This document shows, piece after piece, positions 1 through 6,623 of a DNA stretch of 22,912 nt. Every line of letters begins with the position of its first letter. Positions within the stretch are counted from its first letter, which is position 1. Source of the stretch: Alphaproteobacteria bacterium (lineage in GTDB: Bacteria > Pseudomonadota > Alphaproteobacteria > JABAAW01); NCBI GenBank assembly GCA_014239005.1, contig JABAAA010000003.1, positions 1-22,912 of the forward strand, written 5' to 3'. The notes below the pieces were generated by a model. That model saw nothing but the letters and a program-made list of their open reading frames with translations. It did no database searches and was not told the DNA's origin. The position numbers and the translations under genes are program-made.

Positions 1-1
1 C

Positions 2-64
2 AAGACGGAGAAGGGCAAGACGGAGAAGGGCAAGACGGAGAAGGGCAAGACGGAGGAGAGCAAG
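2..64 (+). repeat. 15-bp tandem repeat inside anmK
   Basis: The unit AAGACGGAGAAGGGC occurs at 2-16, 17-31 and 32-46, then continues as a degenerate partial copy to about 64. The left limit is outside the window. It is in frame and encodes (KTEKG)n, a highly charged loop. Confidence 0.9.
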
Positions 65-643
65 ATGGAGGAGCAGGCGACAGAATCGATGCTAGCCTTC
101 GATGTGGGGGCAGGCAACGCGTTGCTCGACGACTGGGTTTCGCGTCGTACGGATCTGTCTTTCGATCGGAACGGAATGTTGGCGAGCAAGGGTAAGGTGA
201 GCGCGCGCGTTTTACGGCGATTGCTTGACGATTCGTTTTTTGCCTTGCCTCCTCCGAAATCTTTGGATCGCGATCACTTTACGCTGGCTCTTCTAGACGC
301 GGCGGGTTTGTCGTTGGAAGACGGAGCAGCGACGTTGACGGATTTTCTTGTCGAAAGCCTGTGCCTCGCCCGACGTTTTTTTCCTTCAAGTCCTCGGCAG
401 TGGCTGCTCTGCGGGGGGGGAAGGAAAAATCGTGCGATCGTTCAAGGGTTGCGACAGGCACTGGCGAGCGAGCAGGTCGTCGTTTGTCCTATCGATGACT
501 TAGGGTTTGACGGCGACGCGTTGGAGGCGCAAGCGTTCGCCTACTTGGCGGTGCGCCGTCTTTGTGGCTTGCCGAGCGCCTACCCAATGCTGACGGGCGC
601 GTGCAAGGCTACTTGCGGTGGCGATCTCTACCCTTGTGGTTGA
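2..643 (+). CDS. anmK: Anhydro-N-acetylmuramic acid kinase, C-terminal part (5' end outside window)
   Basis: The enzyme phosphorylates and opens 1,6-anhydro-MurNAc to give MurNAc-6-phosphate in cytoplasmic peptidoglycan recycling. The frame is open to the left edge, so about 213 C-terminal residues are visible. Family landmarks are FDVGAGNALLDDW (family usual FDTGPGN; here T to V and P to A), PPPKSLDRD, the CGGGRKN nucleotide-binding loop, and the C-terminal EAQAFAYLAVR followed by GLP. Just before FDVGAGN, where the family normally has a short beta hairpin, the frame holds more than three copies of the pentapeptide KTEKG. The ATG at 65 lies inside the domain and is not the true start. A run of eight G (413-420) encodes the glycine loop. 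The stop lies just before the Shine-Dalgarno sequence of cobB, suggesting co-transcription. Confidence 0.9.
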   Translation, partial: KTEKGKTEKGKTEKGKTEESKMEEQATESMLAFDVGAGNALLDDWVSRRTDLSFDRNGMLASKGKVSARVLRRLLDDSFFALPPPKSLDRDHFTLALLDAAGLSLEDGAATLTDFLVESLCLARRFFPSSPRQWLLCGGGRKNRAIVQGLRQALASEQVVVCPIDDLGFDGDALEAQAFAYLAVRRLCGLPSAYPMLTGACKATCGGDLYPCG

Positions 644-656
644 GGAAAAGAGCTCG

Positions 657-2108
657 ATGCGCACGCCTCCTCTGCTGATGGTTGCAGCACAATGTTCGGG
701 GGTTGGCAAGACGTTGGTCGCTTGTGCGCTGTTGGCTCTGTTGCGTAGCAAGGGCAAGCGTGTTCGAGCTTGCAAGCTAGGTCCTGACTACTTGGATCCG
801 CAGTTTCTTTCTTGTGCCAGTGGTAATGCCTGTTTGAACTTGGACGCTTGGGCGATGCGCGAGGAATCGCAGCGTGGTATTTGGCGGTTGTTGTGCGAAG
901 ACGATGCTGACTTGGTGGTTGTGGAAAGCGCGATGGGGTTGTTCGACGGGGCTCGCGACGGTAAAAACACGGGTTCTGCCTACGCTTTTGCGGCGCGGCA
1001 TGCTCTTCCTGTGTTGCTGCTCGTGTCTGCGAAACGTTGTAGCGGCGCGTCGTTGGCGGCAAGCGTGCAGGGTTTTTTGCGTCCTGCGTCTGTTGCGGGG
1101 GTGGGCGAGGGCTTGTCGCCGCCACCCTTTGCGCTGTTGGCGAATGATCTTGCGAGTGAGCGCCATGCGCGCGATGTGGAGCAAGCTCTTCGATGCGCTT
1201 TTCCTGATGTGCCTTTGTTGGGGTTGTTGCCGCGCGAAGAGGCTCTTGTTTTGCCGTCGCGCCACTTGGGGCTTGTGCAGGCGGAAGAGATCGATGCGTT
1301 GGAGGGTTTGTTTTCGCGGGCGACTACGTGGCTTTCGGAGCATATCGACTTCGAGGCGTTGCGGACTTTTGCGAGTTCTGCGGATGTTTCTGCCTGCTCC
1401 TTAGGTATCTCTTCAGGTATCTCTTCAGGGATTTCTTCTGATGGCGTTAACGATTTTTTGCTTCCTCCACCAGCGCAGCGTATTGCGATTGCGCGCGATC
1501 GAGCGTTTCGTTTTTTTTATCCTGCTCAAGCGGAGCGGTGGCGTCGTTGTGGCGCGGAGGTTTCGTTTTTTTCTCCGCTTGCGGACGAGCCTCCGCCTTC
1601 GGATGCGGAATGGATTCACTTGCCCGGCGGTTATCCTGAGTTGAACGCGGGCGAGCTCGCCTCGAAGGGTCGTTTTTTACAGGGCTTGCGCGAGGCGGTT
1701 GCAGGGGCTGACGGGAAGGGGAAGGGAAAGGGTAAAAGGAAGCGTGCGTCGGCACGCCTCTACGGCGAGTGCGGTGGGTATATCTGCCTTGGCAAAGGGT
1801 TGACCGATAGCGATGGGGTACGTCATGCGATGGCGGACCTTCTGCCGCTTTCGGTTTCTTACGAGCATGCGGGTCGATCGCGTCTTTTTTATGCCACTGC
1901 CATGTTGCCAGCGAGCATGTCTTCGTCTTTTTTTGCGAGTTCTCGTTTTTCGGGGCATGTGTTTCACAAGGCTATCGTCGAGGAGGAAGGGGAGAGTCTT
2001 TTTTCTCTGTGCGACGCTGCGGGCGAGCCTTGCGGCACGACAGGCACGCGGCTCGGCAATGTGTTCGGTTCTTTTTTTCACGCCATCGATGTCATCGATG
2101 CGGTATAA
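657..2108 (+). CDS. cobB: Cobyrinic acid a,c-diamide synthase (CobB/CbiA family)
   Basis: This ATP- and glutamine-dependent enzyme amidates the a and c side chains of (hydrogeno)cobyrinic acid in cobalamin synthesis. The protein is 483 residues, near the family size. An N-terminal P-loop (SGVGKT, residues 14-19) is followed by KLGPDYLDP, ESAMGLFDG and DGKNTGS, typical of the synthetase domain. The C-terminal class I glutamine amidotransferase domain has GECGGY with nucleophile Cys372, FSGHVFHK near 437, and a final GSFFH whose His (about 475) is the likely triad partner. I chose ATG 657 because GAGGAAAAG precedes it by about 7 bases; a GTG at 618 would overlap anmK. Two low-complexity stretches link domain parts: GISS three times, and a K/G/R run near 1711-1746. 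No other cobalamin gene is visible, so aerobic or anaerobic pathway type cannot be decided here. Confidence 0.9.
   Translation: MRTPPLLMVAAQCSGVGKTLVACALLALLRSKGKRVRACKLGPDYLDPQFLSCASGNACLNLDAWAMREESQRGIWRLLCEDDADLVVVESAMGLFDGARDGKNTGSAYAFAARHALPVLLLVSAKRCSGASLAASVQGFLRPASVAGVGEGLSPPPFALLANDLASERHARDVEQALRCAFPDVPLLGLLPREEALVLPSRHLGLVQAEEIDALEGLFSRATTWLSEHIDFEALRTFASSADVSACSLGISSGISSGISSDGVNDFLLPPPAQRIAIARDRAFRFFYPAQAERWRRCGAEVSFFSPLADEPPPSDAEWIHLPGGYPELNAGELASKGRFLQGLREAVAGADGKGKGKGKRKRASARLYGECGGYICLGKGLTDSDGVRHAMADLLPLSVSYEHAGRSRLFYATAMLPASMSSSFFASSRFSGHVFHKAIVEEEGESLFSLCDAAGEPCGTTGTRLGNVFGSFFHAIDVIDAV
1404..1439 (+). repeat. 12-bp tandem repeat in cobB linker
   Basis: Three copies of GGTATCTCTTCA (third degenerate) encode GISS-GISS-GISS in the linker between the synthetase and glutaminase domains. 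The unit length preserves the reading frame. Confidence 0.85.
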
Positions 2109-2109
2109 T
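2104..2109 (+). promoter_or_regulatory. Possible -10 element for the Sel1 lipoprotein gene
   Basis: A perfect TATAAT overlaps the stop codon of cobB, 24 bases before the ATG of the next gene. I found no convincing -35 hexamer at 16-18 bases upstream, so it may be coincidence. Confidence 0.3.
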
Positions 2110-2132
2110 GTTGTTGCAAGATGAGGTTTGGC

Positions 2133-2786
2133 ATGAAAGCAACGACTAGTCTTCTTTTTGCGTCTCTATTGTTGTTGAGCGGGTGCGTTGTGATTGTTCC
2201 GCGCGACGAGACGCTTTCTTCGCGTCTGCGCGACTGGAAGATTATGGGAGAGCGCGGCAATCCTGAGGCGCAGTACAACTTCGGCTGGTACCTCTATCAG
2301 AGCGCGACGAGTGTCGAGGACGAGCAGGAAGCCTTGTCGTGGTTCGACAAGGCTGCACAGCAGGGTGTGGCGGAGGCACAGTTTGCTCTGGCAACGATGC
2401 TGGAGCGAGGGAAAGGTATGGAGAAGGGTGTCGAGAAGGGGGTGGAGAAGGGTGCGGAGAAGGGGGTAGAGACGTTGCAGATTCAGCAAGCTCGCTACTG
2501 GTACAGGCAGGCTGCCGATGCGGGATTGGCAGCAGCCCAGCACAACTTGGGAACGATGTACGCGCGCGGCGATGGAGTGGCGGTGGACGACGAACGGGCT
2601 TTTCAATGGTTCTTCTTGGCAGCAGTGCAAGAGTATCTGCCTGCCAGAAAGGCTTTGCGTGCGATCACCAAGCGCATGTCGGCGGAGGAGCGGGTGCGCG
2701 CTCGTGCGCGGGTGAAGGCGTTTCTGAAACAATTTCCTAATATGCAAAAGGCACGCGAGGGCAAGGTTTATGCGCCGCCTGTGTAA
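2133..2786 (+). CDS. Sel1-repeat (SLR) outer-membrane-type lipoprotein
   Basis: A 217-residue protein with a lipoprotein signal peptide: hydrophobic residues 7-15 and lipobox LSGC with Cys18. Three Sel1-like helical-hairpin repeats follow, recognisable by GNPEAQYNFGWYL, VAEAQFALATMLERGKG and LAAAQHNLGTMYARGDGV. Sel1 repeats usually mediate protein-protein contacts; no specific partner can be named. The second repeat is interrupted by a low-complexity insert of (M/V)EKG units. The tail is basic and helical. I chose ATG 2133 over 2121 because GAGG lies 6 bases upstream and the signal peptide then starts MKATTS. It begins 24 bases after cobB ends, so it is either in the same transcript or driven by the TATAAT at the cobB stop. 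Confidence 0.85.
   Translation: MKATTSLLFASLLLLSGCVVIVPRDETLSSRLRDWKIMGERGNPEAQYNFGWYLYQSATSVEDEQEALSWFDKAAQQGVAEAQFALATMLERGKGMEKGVEKGVEKGAEKGVETLQIQQARYWYRQAADAGLAAAQHNLGTMYARGDGVAVDDERAFQWFFLAAVQEYLPARKALRAITKRMSAEERVRARARVKAFLKQFPNMQKAREGKVYAPPV
2415..2474 (+). repeat. 12-bp tandem repeat in the Sel1 protein gene
   Basis: Five degenerate copies of GGTGTGGAGAAG (consensus) lie end to end and encode G-(M/V/A)-E-K units. They expand the loop between the two helices of the second Sel1 repeat without breaking the frame. Confidence 0.9.
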
Positions 2787-2794
2787 TTTTTCTT

Positions 2795-2843
2795 GCGTGA
2801 TTCCTTTTGCGTGATTCCTTTTGCGTGATTTTTTTTGCGTGAT
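2795..2843 (+). repeat. 14-bp tandem repeat leading into the formyltransferase start codon
   Basis: GCGTGAT occurs at 2795, 2809, 2823 and 2837, exactly 14 bases apart, separated by T-rich fillers (consensus unit GCGTGATTCCTTTT). The last copy runs into the ATG at 2842. No Shine-Dalgarno sequence is visible in the T-rich leader. Confidence 0.9.
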
Positions 2844-3447
2844 GAAGCTTCTTCTTCTTGGCACGGATGGCAATCTCTCGCTGTTGAGGTCTTTTTTACA
2901 AAAGGAAAACGATGTGGACTGTACGGAAGAGAAGATCGTCGATGCTTCGGGTTACGATCTGTTGATCAGCTTTGGGTATCGACATCTTATGAGTGCGGCG
3001 GTTCTGGGTTCTTGTCGCAGGGTTCCTGTGAACATCCACATCTCCTACCTTCCGTACAATCGAGGCTCCGATCCGAACTTTTGGGCGTGGTTTGATGGAA
3101 CGCCACACGGGGTTTCGGTGCACCATATCGATGAGGGTTTGGATACGGGAGACTTGCTTGTGCGCCAAAGGTGTTTTTTTGCAGAGAACACGACCTTGAA
3201 AGAGAGTTACGATGCGTTGGCACGAACGGCGGCGGCGTTGTTTCGACGCCATTGGCGCGTCGTTGCCGATGGCACCTATCGCACTTTTCCTCAGCGCGGG
3301 CGTGGCACGACACATTTTTTAAAAGACCTGCCCTCGTTCGAAGGCGGATGGGGGCAAACGATCCGAGAGATACGCGACCAGCTGGAGCGCAAGCCGAAGG
3401 CACGTTGTCGACAAAAGTCGCTTGACAATCTTGCGGGAACAACCTAA
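2842..3447 (+). CDS. Stand-alone formyltransferase (formyl_trans_N family)
   Basis: A 201-residue single-domain protein of the family that transfers a formyl group from 10-formyltetrahydrofolate to an amino group. The catalytic Asn, His and Asp known from methionyl-tRNA formyltransferase align with N64 and H66 (VNIHISYLPYNRG) and D101 (DEGLDTGD). The wording ISYLPYNRGSDPNFW resembles short formyltransferases linked to nucleotide sugars rather than Fmt, and the C-terminal tRNA-binding domain of Fmt is absent. The substrate is unknown; a sugar amine is my best inference. I chose ATG 2842 (MKLLLLG) over TTG 2821, although neither has a Shine-Dalgarno site. The stop lies 10 bases before the rplM start, so it probably shares a transcript with the ribosomal protein genes. 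Confidence 0.8.
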   Translation: MKLLLLGTDGNLSLLRSFLQKENDVDCTEEKIVDASGYDLLISFGYRHLMSAAVLGSCRRVPVNIHISYLPYNRGSDPNFWAWFDGTPHGVSVHHIDEGLDTGDLLVRQRCFFAENTTLKESYDALARTAAALFRRHWRVVADGTYRTFPQRGRGTTHFLKDLPSFEGGWGQTIREIRDQLERKPKARCRQKSLDNLAGTT

Positions 3448-3457
3448 AAGGGCTGCT

Positions 3458-4048
3458 ATGGCTAGTGTCAAGACGCAAGACTCTGAATCTCCCGAAGCTC
3501 CCAAGTCCTTTGAAGCGAAGGGGCAGGCGCGCTCGAAGAAGGCTTCTGGCTCTTCGCGGACTTCCGTCGACAAGGCGGCGGGCGCGCGGAAGCAGGTTCA
3601 GGAGCAAACTCAGGCACAGAATCAAGATTGGGTGATGTTTGATGCGCGCGATCTTGTGGTCGGCAGGCTTGCGAGTGAGATTGCACGGCATCTTCGCGGC
3701 AAGGACAACTCTTCGTTTCGTCCGCATCAGGACAGCGGTCGCCATGTCGTTGTTGTGAATACGGATCACTTACATTTCACCGGGAACAAGCGTCAGCAGA
3801 AGGTCTACTATCGTCATACGGGGTATCCTGGCGGGATCAAGTCTCGCAGCGTGAAGGAGTTGTTCGAGAAGAATCGTTCGACCGACATTTTGCACAATGC
3901 CGTCAAGGGCATGCTGCCGCGCGGAGTGCTGGGCAGGGCGCAATTGAAAAAACTGCGCTTGTACAGCGGCGAGGAGCATCAGCAGGGGGGGCAACAACCC
4001 AAAATGATCGACTTCGCCGCACAAAGCGCGAAGAACGCAAAACGATAA
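3458..4048 (+). CDS. rplM: 50S ribosomal protein L13 with N-terminal extension
   Basis: L13 is an early-assembling large-subunit protein. The core begins near residue 57 (DWVMFDARDLVVGRLA) and contains the family blocks FTGNKRQQKVYYRHTGYPGG, GMLPRGVLGR and LRLYSGEEH, giving about 140 residues as in other bacteria. The first 56 residues are extra: a hydrophilic, disordered-looking segment rich in S, K, A, E and Q. AAAAGGG ends 5 bases before ATG 3458, which decides the start. An upstream start at 3422 would overlap the formyltransferase gene and adds nothing conserved. It is followed 18 bases later by rpsI, the near-universal bacterial pair. Confidence 0.96.
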   Translation: MASVKTQDSESPEAPKSFEAKGQARSKKASGSSRTSVDKAAGARKQVQEQTQAQNQDWVMFDARDLVVGRLASEIARHLRGKDNSSFRPHQDSGRHVVVVNTDHLHFTGNKRQQKVYYRHTGYPGGIKSRSVKELFEKNRSTDILHNAVKGMLPRGVLGRAQLKKLRLYSGEEHQQGGQQPKMIDFAAQSAKNAKR

Positions 4049-4066
4049 CAGGCAGGAGAAGAGCGA

Positions 4067-4906
4067 ATGTCGGAGGACACATCGGAAAAAGCGGAAGCTC
4101 AAGGGGATAAACCTCAAGGGGACAAAGCTCAAGAGACAGAAGATCAGGGGGTGGAATCTCAAGGGGACAAGGCTCAAGAGACGGAAGATCAGGGGGTGAA
4201 AGCTCAGGGGGTAGAATCTCAAGAGGCGAAGTCTAAGAAATTTTCAAAATCTTCGAAATCCTCGAAATCCAAAGAATCGGGATTGTCGGAGCAAGAAGGT
4301 TCTTCGAGCGACTTGAAGGAGGCGATGGCGACTCTGCGGCAGCGAGGCGTTTCAGGTGGGGATGCGAGCGCGTCCGAAGCCTCGTCTGACGAAAGTGTCG
4401 AGAACAAGGAGGAGACAACAGAGGAGCAGGTGGAAGGAGGTTCCGCTGCGTCTGGCGTTGCGGTGGCAGCGCGGGGAGTGGAGGTTGTCGTTCCTGTCTA
4501 TGAGGCGAAGCATGACGCGTTGGGTCGTTCTTACGCGACGGGGAAGCGCAAGACTTCGGTGGTGCGCGTTTGGATGAAGCGCGGGAGAGGCGAGGTAAAG
4601 GTTAACGGCAAGACTTTGGAGAAGTATTTTTCGCGTGAGGTCTTGAGCATGATTGTCCGCCAGCCCTTGGAGGTGGCGAAGTGCGAGGGGATGTTCGATG
4701 TGATGGCGACGGCGAAGGGGGGGGGCTTGTCGGGGCAGGCGGGTGCGTTGCGCCATGGGTTGGCGCGTGCGTTGTATTTGTTCGACCCTGGGTATCGTCC
4801 TGTGTTGAAGCGGGCGGGCTTTTTGACGAGGGATGCTCGTATTGTCGAGCGCAAGAAGTATGGCAAGCCTAAGGCGAGACGCTCGTTCCAGTTCTCGAAA
4901 CGATAA
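4067..4906 (+). CDS. rpsI: 30S ribosomal protein S9 with about 144-residue N-terminal extension
   Basis: S9 contacts P-site tRNA through its basic C-terminal tail. Here the core starts near residue 145: [50 protein letters not shown] and the terminal SFQFSKR, so the functional tail is intact. The preceding 144 residues are not part of the standard S9 fold; alphaproteobacterial S9 proteins often carry a few dozen extra residues, so 279 in total is long. The extension opens with nine glutamine-led pentapeptides, followed by a K/S/F-rich stretch and acidic segments. AGGAG lies 8 bases before ATG 4067. Nine consecutive G at 4717-4725 encode the conserved GGG. The gene converges on trpE. Confidence 0.96.
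   Translation: MSEDTSEKAEAQGDKPQGDKAQETEDQGVESQGDKAQETEDQGVKAQGVESQEAKSKKFSKSSKSSKSKESGLSEQEGSSSDLKEAMATLRQRGVSGGDASASEASSDESVENKEETTEEQVEGGSAASGVAVAARGVEVVVPVYEAKHDALGRSYATGKRKTSVVRVWMKRGRGEVKVNGKTLEKYFSREVLSMIVRQPLEVAKCEGMFDVMATAKGGGLSGQAGALRHGLARALYLFDPGYRPVLKRAGFLTRDARIVERKKYGKPKARRSFQFSKR
4100..4234 (+). repeat. 15-bp tandem repeat (nine units) in rpsI
   Basis: Nine consecutive 15-base units encode [40 protein letters not shown] and QEAKS. Units 2-4 recur nearly identically as units 5-7/8, indicating a secondary 45-base duplication on top of the 15-base period. Confidence 0.95.
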
Positions 4907-4917
4907 CCGCATTTTTT

Positions 4918-4944
4918 GCTTTCTCACCCCTTGCCTGAGAAAGC
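4918..4944. terminator. Hairpin between convergent rpsI and trpE (possible terminator)
   Basis: A perfect 9-bp inverted repeat, GCTTTCTCA and TGAGAAAGC with a 9-base loop, lies directly after rpsI and overlaps the trpE stop codon. A T-run (4912-4917) precedes it on the plus strand, so neither strand has the U-tail after the stem that a classical intrinsic terminator needs. Confidence 0.5.
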
Positions 4945-6533
4945 TACTTCACCGCCTCCGCCGCCCTGAACAACGCACGCGCCTTGTTCTCGCACTCCTC
5001 AAACTCCCGTTCTGCGACCGAATCTGCAACGATTCCCGCTCCCACCTGAACGTGCAACCTGCCCCCTCGTATCACCGCGGTACGCAAGGCGATGCAAGTG
5101 TCCAAATCGCCGTTCGAGCCTAACCAGCCAACCCCCCCCGCATACAAGCCCCGTGCGTGTGGCTCCAGGTCTGTAATGATCTGTATGGCACGAACCTTCG
5201 GAGCCCCTGATACCGTTCCCGCCGGAAATCCTGCCACCAACGCGTCCAACGCGTCCTTGTTCTCGGCTAACCTCCCCTCCACATGCGAAACGATATGCAT
5301 CACCTGACTGTAACGCTCGATGCCAAATCGCTCGGTTAGACGCACCGAGCCCGCGCGCGAAACCCGCCCGACATCGTTGCGTCCTAAATCGATCAACATC
5401 AAATGCTCGGCACGTTCCTTCTCGTCTGCCAACAGCTCCTGCTCCAAAGCCCAGTCCTCGGCAGCAGTGGAGCCGCGAGGACGCGTTCCCGCCAGCGGAC
5501 GAACGACCACCTTGTCCCCGCTCACGCGAACCAAAGTCTCGGGGCTGGAGCCGACCACAATCCCATCCTCGCCAAAATTCAGAAAGTACAGGTATGGCGA
5601 AGGATTCATACGCCGTAAGGCGCGATAGTAGGCGAAAGGATCGCTCGCGAAAGGACAGGAGAAACGCTGGCTCAAGACAACCTGAAAACAATCACCGGCA
5701 ACAATGTGCTCTTTTGCGCGTAAAACGCCTTTGAGAAAATCCTCGCGCCTCGTCGTCGAAGAGATAGGACGCGGGGAGGGCGAGGAGGAAGACACGAGCG
5801 ACTGCCAGTCGCTCGTCTCGCTTACGGGGGTGCGCAGCCGAGCAAGTCCCTCTTCCAACAATGCCCTTGCCGAACGATAGGCTTCCGTCGCGCTCTGCCT
5901 CCTGTAGAGCGAGGCGTGGCTGCTAGCGATCAGCCACACGCAAGACTTGAGCGAATCGAAGATCGCCGTCAGGGCGGGGCGGATGAAAAACCACTCTGGC
6001 ATGCCCAAGGGGTCGGGTTTGCGTTTGCCGATCTGCTCGAATTGTCGCACTGTTTCGAAGCCCATGTAGCCGAACAAGCCCGACGACATGGGTGGAAAAT
6101 CCTGCGGAACATCGACGGGCTCGATGCGCGATTCTGCCCACAATGCCCGCAAGCCCGCGATCCCTTGCTTGTCGAAGGCTTGGAAGTTTTGTCGATTGGA
6201 AGAAGGGACAGGATCGTCGTTGCCCGCTCGGCAGACTTCGATTCGTCCCTCGGTAGCGCGCACCAGCAGATCGGGAGCGAGCGCGATAATGCTGTAGCGT
6301 CCTCGATGTCGTCCCCCCTCGACCGATTCGAACAAGCAGGAATACCCGTGCTGCCCGCCCGCGTCGCTTTCAGAAGCCCGCGCGCGCGATGCAACAGGAT
6401 AAGAAGTGCGCGTGAGTTTCAGCCACGCGGATACGGGCGTCTCCAAATCGGCGGAACAACAGCACCACAGAAGCTGCGCCACTCCGCGCTCGTGCTGCGC
6501 ACGGAACTCGGCGGCGTTGGGAAAAGACTCCAT
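4944..6533 (-). CDS. trpE: Anthranilate synthase component I
   Basis: Converts chorismate to anthranilate using ammonia from the TrpG glutaminase, the first committed step of tryptophan synthesis. The 529-residue protein carries the feedback-site motif LFESVEGG (residues 67-74; usual LLES). The C-terminal chorismate-binding domain has LAGTRPRGST, DLGRNDVGRV, FPAGTVSGAPKVRA, YAGGVGWLG and FEECENKA. ATG 6533 (MESFPNAAEF) was chosen because the region before it is a repeat-rich leader; the frame stays open to 6590 but adds only repeat-encoded sequence. No Shine-Dalgarno site is evident. No trpG follows; the partner must be elsewhere or supplied in trans. It lies 90 bases downstream of ppiD. A run of eight C (5132-5139) encodes a glycine-rich part of YAGGVGW. 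Confidence 0.95.
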   Translation of the reverse strand: MESFPNAAEFRAQHERGVAQLLWCCCSADLETPVSAWLKLTRTSYPVASRARASESDAGGQHGYSCLFESVEGGRHRGRYSIIALAPDLLVRATEGRIEVCRAGNDDPVPSSNRQNFQAFDKQGIAGLRALWAESRIEPVDVPQDFPPMSSGLFGYMGFETVRQFEQIGKRKPDPLGMPEWFFIRPALTAIFDSLKSCVWLIASSHASLYRRQSATEAYRSARALLEEGLARLRTPVSETSDWQSLVSSSSPSPRPISSTTRREDFLKGVLRAKEHIVAGDCFQVVLSQRFSCPFASDPFAYYRALRRMNPSPYLYFLNFGEDGIVVGSSPETLVRVSGDKVVVRPLAGTRPRGSTAAEDWALEQELLADEKERAEHLMLIDLGRNDVGRVSRAGSVRLTERFGIERYSQVMHIVSHVEGRLAENKDALDALVAGFPAGTVSGAPKVRAIQIITDLEPHARGLYAGGVGWLGSNGDLDTCIALRTAVIRGGRLHVQVGAGIVADSVAEREFEECENKARALFRAAEAVK

Positions 6534-6535
6534 TA

Positions 6536-6597
6536 GCAGAAAAATTGCAGCAGAAAAATTGGCAGGAAAGTTCGGCAGAAAAATCAGCAAAAAAGTC
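6536..6597 (-). repeat. Array of five short A/T-rich repeats in the trpE leader
   Basis: On the plus strand GCAGAAAAATT-like elements begin at 6536, 6550, 6562, 6575 and 6587, spaced 12-14 bases. In the trpE mRNA sense this is AATTTTTCTGC. The array fills about two thirds of the ppiD-trpE spacer and abuts the start codon. Confidence 0.75.
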
Positions 6598-6623
6598 AGA
6601 TTGAACCGAATCCTCCCTAACGC

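Noticed and set aside
65..643. ATG at 65 as the true start of anmK
   Set aside because: The frame is open to the window edge and the conserved FDVGAGN motif follows immediately. The first half of the kinase must lie upstream, so this ATG is internal.
618..656. GTG 618 as the start of cobB
   Set aside because: It overlaps anmK and adds 13 non-family residues; ATG 657 has a good Shine-Dalgarno sequence.
2987..3769. Minus-strand frame of 260 codons across the formyltransferase and rplM
   Set aside because: It overlaps two conserved genes, is rich in R, P and L, and shows no family motif.
4100..4234. rpsI repeat as a CRISPR-like or mobile element
   Set aside because: It is a continuous in-frame 15-base tandem repeat without spacers, inverted ends or target duplication.
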